From NCBI GenBank assembly GCA_945871455.1, contig CAMBXJ010000285.1, positions 1 through 5,970 of the forward strand: DNA of 5,970 nt, in the 5' to 3' direction. The stretch's first letter is position 1. Every line of letters starts with the position of its first letter. The stretch comes from Asaia bogorensis. GTDB lineage: Bacteria > Pseudomonadota > Alphaproteobacteria > Acetobacterales > Acetobacteraceae. The notes below the pieces were generated by a model. The model saw nothing but the letters and a program-made list of their open reading frames with translations. It made no database searches and was not told the origin of the DNA. This document shows, one piece after another, positions 1-5,670 of the stretch. A program made the position numbers and the translations under genes.

Positions 1-764
1 CGGCCATGCGCGCAGTCGAAGATGATGCCGGCCCGCTGTGCCTCGACCACCTCCTTCAGCAGGAACTGCTTCTCCTGCCCCATGATCCCGTGCGCGCGGC
101 CGTGATAGCAGTGGGTAACGATATCGCCCGGCTTCATATGCTCGATCAGGTCCGGCAGCGGGATCGGCGAGTCGGTGATGTGCATCATCATCGGCACCCC
201 ACCCGCCATTTCGGCCGTCTTGCGGGCGAGCTTCACCGGCTCGGTAGAATATTCCCACACCAGGCCCGGCCCGTAACGCAGCTTGACGCCAATCGCCAGG
301 TCCGGGTTTTCCATAATGATGCGCGCGCAGCCTTCCGGGTCGGCATAGGGGAAATGCGCCAACTCCCCGCCGCGCGACGTGCCGGTAATGCCGATCGCCG
401 ACAGGTTCACGAATGCCCGCACCCGGGTCCGCACGTCATGGTCGAGAACCTGCCGCAGCCCGGCAAAATTCGACGACCCCGTGCTCCCCGCATCGCACAA
501 TGTCGTCACCCCGCTCGCTCGGCAGCATTGATCGGTGTGGATACCCATGTCATGCCCGTTGACGAACACATGAGCGTGAATATCAACCAGACCCGGCGTC
601 ACCAGCCGCCCCTTGGCACTGATCGTCCGGCGCGCGTCGGTGGCTGGCAGCGACGGAGCGATCGCCGCGATCTTGCCACCGGCGATGCCGATATCCATCA
701 CGCCACGAAGCCCCGCGCTGGGGTCGATCACCTCCCCGCCGGTCAGCAAAAGATCGTATTTCAT
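1..764 (-). CDS. Metal-dependent amidohydrolase / deacetylase (dihydroorotase-like), 3' part outside window
   Basis: Reading the minus strand from ATG at 764-762 gives 254 residues open to the window edge, so the C-terminal part is missing. The N-terminus is the usual small beta-sandwich (MKYDLLLTGGEVIDP) ending in the cyclic amidohydrolase signature TPGLVDIHAHVF, with metal-ligand histidines H63 and H65. Further expected ligands follow: K161 in GVKLRYG (candidate carboxylated bridging lysine), H195 in MMMHITDSP and H218 in THCYHG; FDCAHG at the break begins the next active-site strand. This fits the amidohydrolase/deacetylase branch (EF_0837-like, related to dihydroorotases and D-aminoacylases), cytoplasmic enzymes hydrolysing C-N or ester bonds. 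The substrate cannot be told. Only a weak purine-rich stretch (AGGGCGGA) precedes the start. No same-strand gene lies close upstream, so it probably has its own promoter in 765-1114. Family call is firm, function open. Confidence 0.93.
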   Translation of the reverse strand, partial: MKYDLLLTGGEVIDPSAGLRGVMDIGIAGGKIAAIAPSLPATDARRTISAKGRLVTPGLVDIHAHVFVNGHDMGIHTDQCCRASGVTTLCDAGSTGSSNFAGLRQVLDHDVRTRVRAFVNLSAIGITGTSRGGELAHFPYADPEGCARIIMENPDLAIGVKLRYGPGLVWEYSTEPVKLARKTAEMAGGVPMMMHITDSPIPLPDLIEHMKPGDIVTHCYHGRAHGIMGQEKQFLLKEVVEAQRAGIIFDCAHG

Positions 765-1114
765 TGGTCCGCCCTACCCGTCCTGCCGTTCGACGAATGC
801 TCCTCCGTCGCCCCGATCGTGACAAGCCCCGGGTTGAAACCGGCTCCAGGACCCTGCCGCATTCACCCTACCGCTGGGTCGTCCTTGGACGGAGAAAATC
901 CATCTTGGAGTGGGGGGAGCGTGCCGACATCGCCCTGGCCGTCACGGTCGGGCTTCACCCGGCCGCCTGCTCAATGGCGGAAATTCCAACGTTTGCAGTG
1001 GTCGGACCAAACCCGGCGGCAGGTGGCCGGGTCAGGCCCGGCCATGACGGAGAGGGAAAGCGTTCATCCGAGGAAAATCCGTCTCCCGGTCCCATGATGG
1101 GTGAATACGCCGGC
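765..1114. other. Gene-free intergenic stretch, 350 bp
   Basis: This gap separates the DUF6502 gene from the amidohydrolase gene, both on the minus strand. I see no believable gene. Short open frames exist on both strands, but the minus-strand one from 1167 reads PSWPGLTRPP, the typical spurious translation of the intergenic palindrome family. The stretch holds the inverted repeat at 938-1051 and must also carry the amidohydrolase promoter, which I could not place. A near-repeat lies on either side of the inverted repeat: GAGAAAATCCATC at 892-904 and GAGGAAAATCCGTC at 1070-1083. A short palindrome, CCCATGATGGG at 1091-1101, sits just past the DUF6502 stop but has no loop or T-run, so I do not call it a terminator. 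Confidence 0.7.
938..1051. repeat. Large imperfect inverted repeat made of two intergenic palindrome units
   Basis: The left arm (938-970) and the reverse complement of the right arm (1019-1051) match at 27 of 33 positions, around a 48-nt loop. Each arm carries the core CGTCA-N-GG-N-CGGGC followed by ACCCGGCC and is itself weakly palindromic. The right arm, read on the minus strand, contains CGTCATGGCCGGGCCTGACC. This looks like the abundant alphaproteobacterial intergenic repeat of the form CGTC..GCCGGGCTTGACCCGGC; the hairpin at 5170-5206 is a more symmetrical relative. Two units in opposite orientation could form a long RNA hairpin between the DUF6502 and amidohydrolase genes and act as a terminator or mRNA stabiliser, but that is inference. 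Confidence 0.75.
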
Positions 1115-1963
1115 TCACGGACCCGGACGCCCCCCCTCATTCTCGGCGAAGATATAGACGCCGACATTCACCCGGCGGGTGACCGGGTCATCGCCGCTCG
1201 GTTCCGCCTCGCTGCTCACCAGGTCGCTGGCCAACCGGTTGATATCCATGATCGCCCGGGTGGAAATCGCACGCGCCGAAATCTCCAAACGACGTGCCAT
1301 GGCGGGGCTCAATTGGTCGTAATGGACACTGCGATCGATGAACGGCGGTGCCCCGACCGAACCGATATTGGCCGCCGCCGCCGCGATATGGTCGTGGAGA
1401 TTGCGGGCGAAGTAGAACAACTGCTCCTCCCCGCCCGACTGAGGGATGAAGGCCGCGGCGTTCAGGTGCACGCGGTCGTCGTTATCGACCGTGACGATGC
1501 CCTGGCTGATCCAGTCGTCCAGGACGGCGCGCGGACGGATATCGGTGGTGACGGACGCGATCAGCGCGTCGAAACTGGCCTGTCCAGCCGGTGCGGAACG
1601 AGGCAGTGGCAGCGGCTGATCGGTGGACCCCGCATGGACGGCGAGCCAGCGGGCGATGATTAGGCTGTTGCGGGTGACGATCTCCGGCGTGGCATCGGCC
1701 TCCGCCTCCGTTTCCCGCAGGCGGCGGATTTCCTTGCGATGCACGCCGGACAGGACGCTGACGCGGCTGTCGGTACGTGATTTCGGGTCTGTCAGCAAAT
1801 CATTGACGGCAACATCCACGAACAATTCACGCAGCACATCGGACAATACAGGATACGTGATGCCGTTCTTCATCAGCAGACGGACCAACGGTCGCAGCAT
1901 ACGCCGAACGGCCCGAAGAAGGGAGGCAGGCGGGGCCGGCGCGGATGGATGCGGGTTGGTCAT
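1115..1963 (-). CDS. DUF6502 family protein, putative HTH-containing regulator
   Basis: The 282-residue product matches what I know of the DUF6502 family: an N-terminal basic helix (LLRAVRRMLRPLVRLLMKNG, 15-34), then ITYPVLSDVLRELFVDVA (35-52), then SRVSVLSGVHRKEIRRL (66-82). The last stretch reads like the two helices of a helix-turn-helix, with the basic helix from H75 as a possible recognition helix. No signal peptide or membrane segment is visible. The middle and C-terminal parts (about 130-245) are helical and charged, with no known catalytic motif. The family is uncharacterised as far as I know; a DNA-binding role is my inference. ATG at 1963 is the first good start, but no clear Shine-Dalgarno precedes it. 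The gene diverges from the kinase gene across a 192-bp region bearing two matching palindromes, so it may regulate both itself and the kinase. Confidence 0.88.
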   Translation of the reverse strand: MTNPHPSAPAPPASLLRAVRRMLRPLVRLLMKNGITYPVLSDVLRELFVDVAVNDLLTDPKSRTDSRVSVLSGVHRKEIRRLRETEAEADATPEIVTRNSLIIARWLAVHAGSTDQPLPLPRSAPAGQASFDALIASVTTDIRPRAVLDDWISQGIVTVDNDDRVHLNAAAFIPQSGGEEQLFYFARNLHDHIAAAAANIGSVGAPPFIDRSVHYDQLSPAMARRLEISARAISTRAIMDINRLASDLVSSEAEPSGDDPVTRRVNVGVYIFAENEGGRPGP

Positions 1964-1990
1964 GGCGGGGCCGTGGTTTGGAGGGTTCCC

Positions 1991-1998
1991 ATTCTATA
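1991..1998 (-). promoter_or_regulatory. Possible -10 element for the DUF6502 gene
   Basis: On the minus strand the bases read TATAGAAT, containing TAGAAT (five of six matches to TATAAT), 27 nt before the start codon at 1963. No good -35 lies at the right distance; the best-placed hexamer is TTTTTC at 2019-2014. That hexamer falls inside the palindrome at 2010-2026, so a protein bound there would cover the promoter. The call rests mainly on the -10 and is weak. Confidence 0.35.
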
Positions 1999-2009
1999 GC
2001 AGCGATTGC

Positions 2010-2026
2010 GTGGGAAAAATACCCAC
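2010..2026. promoter_or_regulatory. Operator-like palindrome, copy 1 (DUF6502-proximal)
   Basis: The 17 bases GTGGGAAAAATACCCAC form 5-bp GC-rich arms (GTGGG/CCCAC) around a seven-base A/T core, the usual layout of a dimeric regulator site. Its reverse complement differs from copy 2 at 2048-2064 at only two positions, and both are flanked by C on the left and A on the right. The centre lies 55 bp before the DUF6502 start codon, overlapping where that gene's -35 would be. The binding protein is unknown; the neighbouring DUF6502 product is the simplest candidate. Confidence 0.65.
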
Positions 2027-2042
2027 AAAAACCAAAACCCGG

Positions 2043-2071
2043 TTGACGTGGGATTTTTTCCCACATATCGT
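2043..2071 (+). promoter_or_regulatory. Sigma-70-type promoter for the histidine kinase gene
   Basis: TTGACG (2043-2048) is a near-consensus -35. After exactly 17 nt comes TATCGT (2066-2071), matching four of six -10 positions. Transcription would begin near 2078, leaving a leader of about 78 nt before the ATG at 2156. The spacer is almost wholly made of the palindrome at 2048-2064, which argues for repression by a protein bound between the two hexamers. The promoter also lies inside the upstream extension of the kinase frame, which speaks against translation starting at the TTG at 2006. Confidence 0.6.
2048..2064. promoter_or_regulatory. Operator-like palindrome, copy 2 (inside the kinase promoter)
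   Basis: GTGGGATTTTTTCCCAC repeats the arms and A/T core of the palindrome at 2010-2026, with 38 bp between centres. It shares one base with the -35 hexamer and ends one base before the -10, so a bound protein would block RNA polymerase. The near identity of two palindromes in one intergenic region makes chance unlikely in such GC-rich DNA. Alone it could be read as a hairpin, but it lies upstream of the predicted transcription start, so a DNA-level role is more likely. Confidence 0.68.
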
Positions 2072-2108
2072 TCCCCCAGTCGCACTGGACGGTGGCAATC
2101 CATCCCAG

Positions 2109-2144
2109 CCTTCGCCCAAACCTTCGCGCCAGCCTTCGCAAGGA
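2109..2144 (+). repeat. Three 12-nt tandem units with CCTTCGC in the kinase leader, including the SD
   Basis: CCTTCGC occurs at 2109, 2121 and 2133, each at the start of a 12-nt unit whose last five bases vary. The third unit ends in AAGGA (2140-2144), the likely ribosome binding site for the ATG at 2156, 11 nt further on. CCTT at 2133-2136 can pair with AAGG at 2140-2143 over a three-base loop, and the two upstream CCTT copies could compete for the same pairing. This could dampen translation. The repeat itself is plain; the control role is inference. Confidence 0.5.
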
Positions 2145-2155
2145 CGAACCCAGAG

Positions 2156-2896
2156 ATGTCCATCTCTCATGCCGACTCTACCCAGGGAGCCAATCGCGTC
2201 GGACTAGCCCAGCCGCGCGCGGGCGTCGCGAAGGAAGGCATGTCGTTCGCGGGCATCGATTTTTTCGTCGATGACGCACCAAACACAACGCGGATCGGGA
2301 CGGACGACGACATCGACCTGCGGCAGTTGCGCCATCACACCAAGAACGCCTTGCAACGCATCATGGGCCTGATCGCTCATGCACCCGGCCTTTGCGATAC
2401 CCCCGAAGGCGCGGCCATTGCCCAGCAACTGGAACGCCGCATCCATCTGTCCGCCGCCATTTCCGACGCCTTGTTTGGCTTGACCCGCGCGCCGGAAGCG
2501 ATGACGGATCGCCTGCGGTCGCTCTGCGGCCATCTGACGGAACTGATGCGCGAAGCCGATCAGGTGATCCAGGTTGGCGTGTCGGTTCGCGGGGAATGCC
2601 CGGTCGAACTCCGGGAGACGGTGCTGCGGGTTGCGCATGAGCTGGTGGGCAACGCGGTCAAGCACGGCATGCGCCGCCGCCGCCGGGGTCGTATCGCAAT
2701 CCGCCTGCACACGGAGCGGAACCGCCACACCAGGCTGATCGTCACCGACGACGGCAACGGGTTTCACGGCCGGCCGAAACCGGGCGAGGGTCTCAGCCTG
2801 GCCCAGCTTCTGGCCGACCAGCATGGCGGCACGCTGACACTCAGCGCCGACGGGCGGACCATCGCGGTGCTGGAACTGCCGCATTCCAACGTGTGA
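2156..2896 (+). CDS. Sensorless histidine kinase, HWE/HisKA_2 type
   Basis: The 246-residue product has the two modules of a histidine kinase core and little else. The dimerisation/phosphoacceptor helix carries LRHHTKNALQRI (58-69), which aligns with the LxHRxKNxLQ motif of HisKA_2/HWE kinases and makes H60 the likely phosphorylated residue. The ATPase domain follows, with an N box (VAHELVGNAVKHG, 159-171; E162 and N165), a G1 box (VTDDGNGF, 196-203) and a G2 region (GEGLSLAQLLADQHGG, 210-225). There is no PAS, GAF, HAMP or transmembrane segment, so it must sense through a partner or receive its signal in the cytoplasm. No response regulator lies in the window. The start is uncertain: ATG at 2156 has AAGGA 11 nt upstream; ATG at 2240 has AAGGAAGG closer and would give 218 residues. 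The first 28 residues are unstructured and use codons such as CTA and GGA that are rare nearby, slightly favouring 2240. Confidence 0.87.
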   Translation: MSISHADSTQGANRVGLAQPRAGVAKEGMSFAGIDFFVDDAPNTTRIGTDDDIDLRQLRHHTKNALQRIMGLIAHAPGLCDTPEGAAIAQQLERRIHLSAAISDALFGLTRAPEAMTDRLRSLCGHLTELMREADQVIQVGVSVRGECPVELRETVLRVAHELVGNAVKHGMRRRRRGRIAIRLHTERNRHTRLIVTDDGNGFHGRPKPGEGLSLAQLLADQHGGTLTLSADGRTIAVLELPHSNV

Positions 2897-2940
2897 ACGC
2901 CAGAGCGGACGAGACCTGAACCGCCGACGCGGGAAATCGC

Positions 2941-5025
2941 CTATTCCGCAGCCAGGGCAACCTCGCTGACGGCCGAGCGGAGCCAGACGGATGTGTCGTG
3001 AAAGACCGCGCCTCCGAATGGTGGCGCCGGATCGTCGCTCGTCAGCGCGTTAATTCCGATGCCCCCTTCAAAACATTCGCTTGGCCACACGCTTTCCGCG
3101 ACCAGCACGCCGGGGAGTTGCCCTTCGGCCAGGCGCGCATGCAGCACCACCTCGCCCCGCGCATTGCCCAGCCGGACCTTCGCCCCATCCACCAAACCCA
3201 GGCGGCGCGCGTCATCGGGATGGACCAGCACGGTCGGGCGCCCTTCCCGCTTCTGGCTCGATGCCATTTCGGTGAAGCTGGTGTTCAGGAAACTGCGTGC
3301 CGGCGCCGTCACCAGGCGGAACGGACGGTCGGGCGCGGCATCGTCGATCGTCGGCATGTGGTCAGGCAAGCGCGGCATCGCGGCATGCCGATCCCCCAGC
3401 ATCGCCCAGTCGGGCGCGAAGTGAAAGCGCTTGTCGCGAGTCGGGAATCCGTTCAGGAAATGCGCCTCCTCGAACGACGGCATCACGTCGATCCAGCGTT
3501 CCCGCAGCACGGTGGCCGCATCCGGGCGGCCGGACGCCGTCAGGGTCGCGTCGATGATCTCCATTGCCGTCATCCCGAACCCACGATGCTTCGCGCCCAA
3601 CCGACCGGCCAGCCCTTGTAGCATCTCGTGGTTGGACCGGCATTCCCCCGGCGGGTCGATCAGTTTCGGGCCGATCTGGATATGGCTATGCCCGCCGGCC
3701 TGGTAGATGTCGTCGTGTTCCAGGAACATCGTCGCCGGCAGCACGATGTCCGACCAGCGCGCGGTTTCCGTCATGAACTGCTCATGCGTGGCGACGAACA
3801 GGTCGTCGCGGGAGAATCCGCGCCTGACCCGATTGCTGTCGGGGCACACCGTCAACGGATTCTGGTTCTGGATCAGCATCGCATGGACCTGCGGCCCATC
3901 GCGCAATTCCGTCCGATCCCCGGTCAGCACGCTGCCGATCCGGCTCATGTCCAGGGTGCGGATTTTCGTATCGACCGAGTCCAGCCCCTCGATCAGGGTC
4001 TTGTTCCAGGCATACATACCGCGATTGGACCACAGCGCGCCGCCGCCTTCGTGCTGCCAGGCGCCCGTCACCGCCGGCAGGCAGGTGACCGCGTGCATAT
4101 TGGCTGCCCCGTTGCGGCTGCGCGCGAACCCATATCCGGCGCGGATGAACGACCGTTTGGTGCCGCAATAGAGGCGAGCGAATTGCTCGATCTGGTCCAC
4201 CGTCAAACCGGTGATCCCGGCGGCCCAGGCCGGCCCGCGCGATTGCAGATGTGCTTCCAAAGCCTCCGGGCAATCGGCAAACCGCGCCATGTAGACCCGG
4301 TCGGCCCAGTTTTCCCGGAAGGCGATATGCATCACCGCGCAGGCCAGCGCGCCATCGGTCCCGGGCCGAGGCGCCAGATGCAGGTCGGCCGCCGCCGCCG
4401 TCGGGGTGCGATACGGATCGATGACGACCAGCTTCGCGCCACGCTCCTTCCTGGCGCGCGTGACATGGGTCATGACATTGACCTGGGTGGACACCGGGTT
4501 GCCGCCCCAGATCACGATCAGGTCGGATTTCGCCATTTCCCGCGGGTCGACGCCGCGCTGCATCCCCACCCCGGCGACCCAACCGATTTCAGGCAAGGTG
4601 GTGCAGATCGTCATCTTCTGCCGCGAGTAGCGCATCACGTTGCGCAACCGGTTGATGCCGTCGCGCTGCACCAGGCCCATCGTGCCAGCGAAATAGAACG
4701 GCCAGACAGCCTCCGAGCCGTGTTTCGCCGTCACATCGGCGAAGTTGCCGGCGATGCGGTCCAGCGCCTCCTCCCAGCCGATCTGGCGGAATTGGGTTGA
4801 CCCGCGCGGCCCGGTGCGCAGCAGAGGATGGGTAAGCCGGTCCTTGTGGTGGATCCGTTCGGCATAGCGCGCGACCTTGGCGCAGATCACGCCGGCAGTG
4901 TAGCTGTTGTCCTCCGCCCCGCGCACCGCGCCGATGCGGCTGCCGTCCAGCACCTCCACCGACAGGGCACAGGTGGACGGGCAGTCATGCGGGCAGACCG
5001 AGGCCCGGATCTCACGCTGGTTCAT
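2941..5025 (-). CDS. Molybdopterin-dependent oxidoreductase (DMSO reductase superfamily, Fe4S4)
   Basis: The 694-residue product is a full-length bis-MGD enzyme. Residues 5-60 form the Fe4S4 domain, with cysteines C11, C15, C19 and C48 (CPHDCPSTC then CAK). K50 sits where related formate dehydrogenases and nitrate reductases have the lysine bridging cluster and cofactor. The catalytic core follows, with WEEALDRIA (84-92), C141 in MTICTTLPEIGW as the probable Mo/W ligand, WGGNPVSTQ (173-181), PGTDGAL (221-227) and SDIVLPATMFLEHDD (425-439). The MGD-binding C-terminal domain begins near RPFRLVTAPARSF (567-579). There is no twin-arginine signal, so it should be cytoplasmic. No ferredoxin-like or membrane subunit is encoded nearby, so its electron partner is unknown. 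The substrate is not predictable. ATG at 5025 has GAGG ten bases upstream. The gene ends 44 bp from the convergent kinase gene, with no clear terminator between them. Confidence 0.95.
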   Translation of the reverse strand: MNQREIRASVCPHDCPSTCALSVEVLDGSRIGAVRGAEDNSYTAGVICAKVARYAERIHHKDRLTHPLLRTGPRGSTQFRQIGWEEALDRIAGNFADVTAKHGSEAVWPFYFAGTMGLVQRDGINRLRNVMRYSRQKMTICTTLPEIGWVAGVGMQRGVDPREMAKSDLIVIWGGNPVSTQVNVMTHVTRARKERGAKLVVIDPYRTPTAAAADLHLAPRPGTDGALACAVMHIAFRENWADRVYMARFADCPEALEAHLQSRGPAWAAGITGLTVDQIEQFARLYCGTKRSFIRAGYGFARSRNGAANMHAVTCLPAVTGAWQHEGGGALWSNRGMYAWNKTLIEGLDSVDTKIRTLDMSRIGSVLTGDRTELRDGPQVHAMLIQNQNPLTVCPDSNRVRRGFSRDDLFVATHEQFMTETARWSDIVLPATMFLEHDDIYQAGGHSHIQIGPKLIDPPGECRSNHEMLQGLAGRLGAKHRGFGMTAMEIIDATLTASGRPDAATVLRERWIDVMPSFEEAHFLNGFPTRDKRFHFAPDWAMLGDRHAAMPRLPDHMPTIDDAAPDRPFRLVTAPARSFLNTSFTEMASSQKREGRPTVLVHPDDARRLGLVDGAKVRLGNARGEVVLHARLAEGQLPGVLVAESVWPSECFEGGIGINALTSDDPAPPFGGAVFHDTSVWLRSAVSEVALAAE

Positions 5026-5056
5026 GCTGTCTGTGCCTCATGCTGATTGCCCTGAC

Positions 5057-5082
5057 CATTGGCCGATAGCGCCCACTCACCG
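5057..5082. repeat. 26-bp direct repeat, copy 1 (proximal to molybdoenzyme start)
   Basis: A 26-base element beginning CATTGGCCGATAGCG and ending CCCACTCACCG recurs without mismatch at 5149-5174. This copy ends 31 bp before the start codon of the molybdoenzyme gene, where a regulator site or promoter part could lie. Its left part, ATTGGCCGAT, is nearly palindromic. It could be an operator or simply half of a local duplication. Confidence 0.7.
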
Positions 5083-5148
5083 GCAATGAGGGAGGGGCCG
5101 TGCATCGGTCAGTGGTTAGGGCGGTCATGCCATCCCGACTGTCGCGAG

Positions 5149-5174
5149 CATTGGCCGATAGCGCCCACTCACCG
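5149..5174. repeat. 26-bp direct repeat, copy 2 (distal)
   Basis: Identical over 26 bases to 5057-5082, in the same orientation and 92 bp away. Its last five bases (5170-5174, CACCG) also form the start of the perfect palindrome at 5170-5206. After copy 1 comes CGGTCAGTGGTTAGGGCGGT (5106-5125), and after copy 2 a look-alike at 5236-5255 (15 of 20 positions). The second interval is 38 bp longer, close to the 37-bp palindrome, as if the palindrome had inserted into one copy of an older duplication. Confidence 0.68.
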
Positions 5175-5206
5175 TCGTTGCCGGGATTGTTCCGGCAACG
5201 ACGGTG
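5170..5206. repeat. Perfect palindrome, 15-bp stem with 7-nt loop
   Basis: CACCGTCGTTGCCGG (5170-5184) and CCGGCAACGACGGTG (5192-5206) are exact reverse complements around GATTGTT. The core CGTC-N-T-N-GCCGGG..TTG..CCGGC matches the palindromic units at 938-970 and 1019-1051, so it is likely another member of the same dispersed alphaproteobacterial repeat. It lies 55 bp past the stop of the lipocalin-like gene and could end or protect that transcript. Neither strand has a T-run after the stem, so a simple intrinsic terminator is not supported. Confidence 0.82.
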
Positions 5207-5260
5207 CGGCAAAGCCGATGGGTCATTGTCTCGACCGGTTGGTGGCTAGAGAGGTTGGTG

Positions 5261-5656
5261 TCAGATGTCAGAGATTTTTTCCCAATACAGCTCTCGCTGC
5301 TGCATCTTGCCGCCATATTCGCGCAACGGCGGGCGCAGGACCATGTAGGTGCCATCGAACCGAACGTCGCGCACCTGGTCAGACCCGATGCGGGACGGGT
5401 CGGACGCGGCATCGACCCGGGTGACCAGTTGCTTGCCGTCGAAGGTGTAGTTGCCGGTGTAGGTGCTGTATTCGCGGGTCTCGCCGTCCGGGATCGCTGT
5501 CCGTCCGTCGGCCGTCATCGCCATCATGCGCCCGTCCGCGCCCAGGACCACCCGGCCCATGGCCTTCGCGCCACCAAATCCGGGCGGCATCGGCTTTCCA
5601 TCCGGCCCGGTCGCGACGACACGCACCAAGCGCCAGGTTCCAAAGACTGTTTCCAC
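5261..5656 (-). CDS. Lipocalin-like domain protein
   Basis: The 131-residue product is a stand-alone lipocalin-like beta-barrel of the lipocalin_5 type. It starts with the typical FGTWRLVRVV (5-14) and continues with GRVVLGADGRMMA (34-46), REYSTYTGNYTFDG (61-74), then LVTRVDAASDP (77-87) and the closing QRELYWEKI (120-128). Such proteins usually bind small hydrophobic ligands and often accompany catabolic genes, but no ligand or reaction is known here. There is no signal peptide. I chose GTG at 5656 because GGGAGG (5667-5662) lies five bases upstream; the longer frame from an ATG at 5776 would overlap the upstream gene by 100 bp and add residues foreign to the family. It follows the upstream gene by 14 nt, so the two are co-transcribed. 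Confidence 0.9.
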   Translation of the reverse strand: METVFGTWRLVRVVATGPDGKPMPPGFGGAKAMGRVVLGADGRMMAMTADGRTAIPDGETREYSTYTGNYTFDGKQLVTRVDAASDPSRIGSDQVRDVRFDGTYMVLRPPLREYGGKMQQRELYWEKISDI

Positions 5657-5661
5657 TTTTG

Positions 5662-5667
5662 CCTCCC
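5662..5667 (-). promoter_or_regulatory. Ribosome binding site fixing the GTG start at 5656
   Basis: On the minus strand GGGAGG is followed by CAAAA and then GTG. This strong Shine-Dalgarno decides the lipocalin-like start and lies in the 14-nt gap after the upstream stop codon. Confidence 0.85.
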
Positions 5668-5670
5668 GGT

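Noticed and set aside
6..1097. 363-residue plus-strand frame across the amidohydrolase and the adjacent gap
   Set aside because: It runs antisense to the amidohydrolase, whose metal ligands are all present on the minus strand, and then through an intergenic repeat. No family resemblance is visible.
955..1167. 70-residue minus-strand frame in the 765-1114 gap
   Set aside because: Its readable part (PSWPGLTRPP) is a translation of the dispersed palindrome, and its start lies inside the DUF6502 coding sequence in another frame.
2010..2026. Intrinsic terminator reading of the GTGGG/CCCAC hairpin
   Set aside because: The stem is only 5 bp with no T-run after it, it lies upstream of both divergent genes, and its twin sits within a promoter; an operator explains it better.
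2006..2155. N-terminal extension of the kinase from a TTG at 2006
   Set aside because: It would place the promoter and both palindromes, or most of them, inside coding sequence. No ribosome binding site precedes it, and the added residues look random.
3628..4800. 390-residue open frame on the plus strand inside the molybdoenzyme gene
   Set aside because: It is antisense to a gene with firm family motifs throughout. The translation is low-complexity, rich in Arg, His, Pro and Gly, and has no recognisable domain, as expected for the opposite strand of GC-rich coding DNA.
5057..5206. CRISPR-like array suggested by the 26-bp repeats
   Set aside because: There are only two copies, the 66-bp spacing between them is too long for a spacer, and no cas gene is visible.
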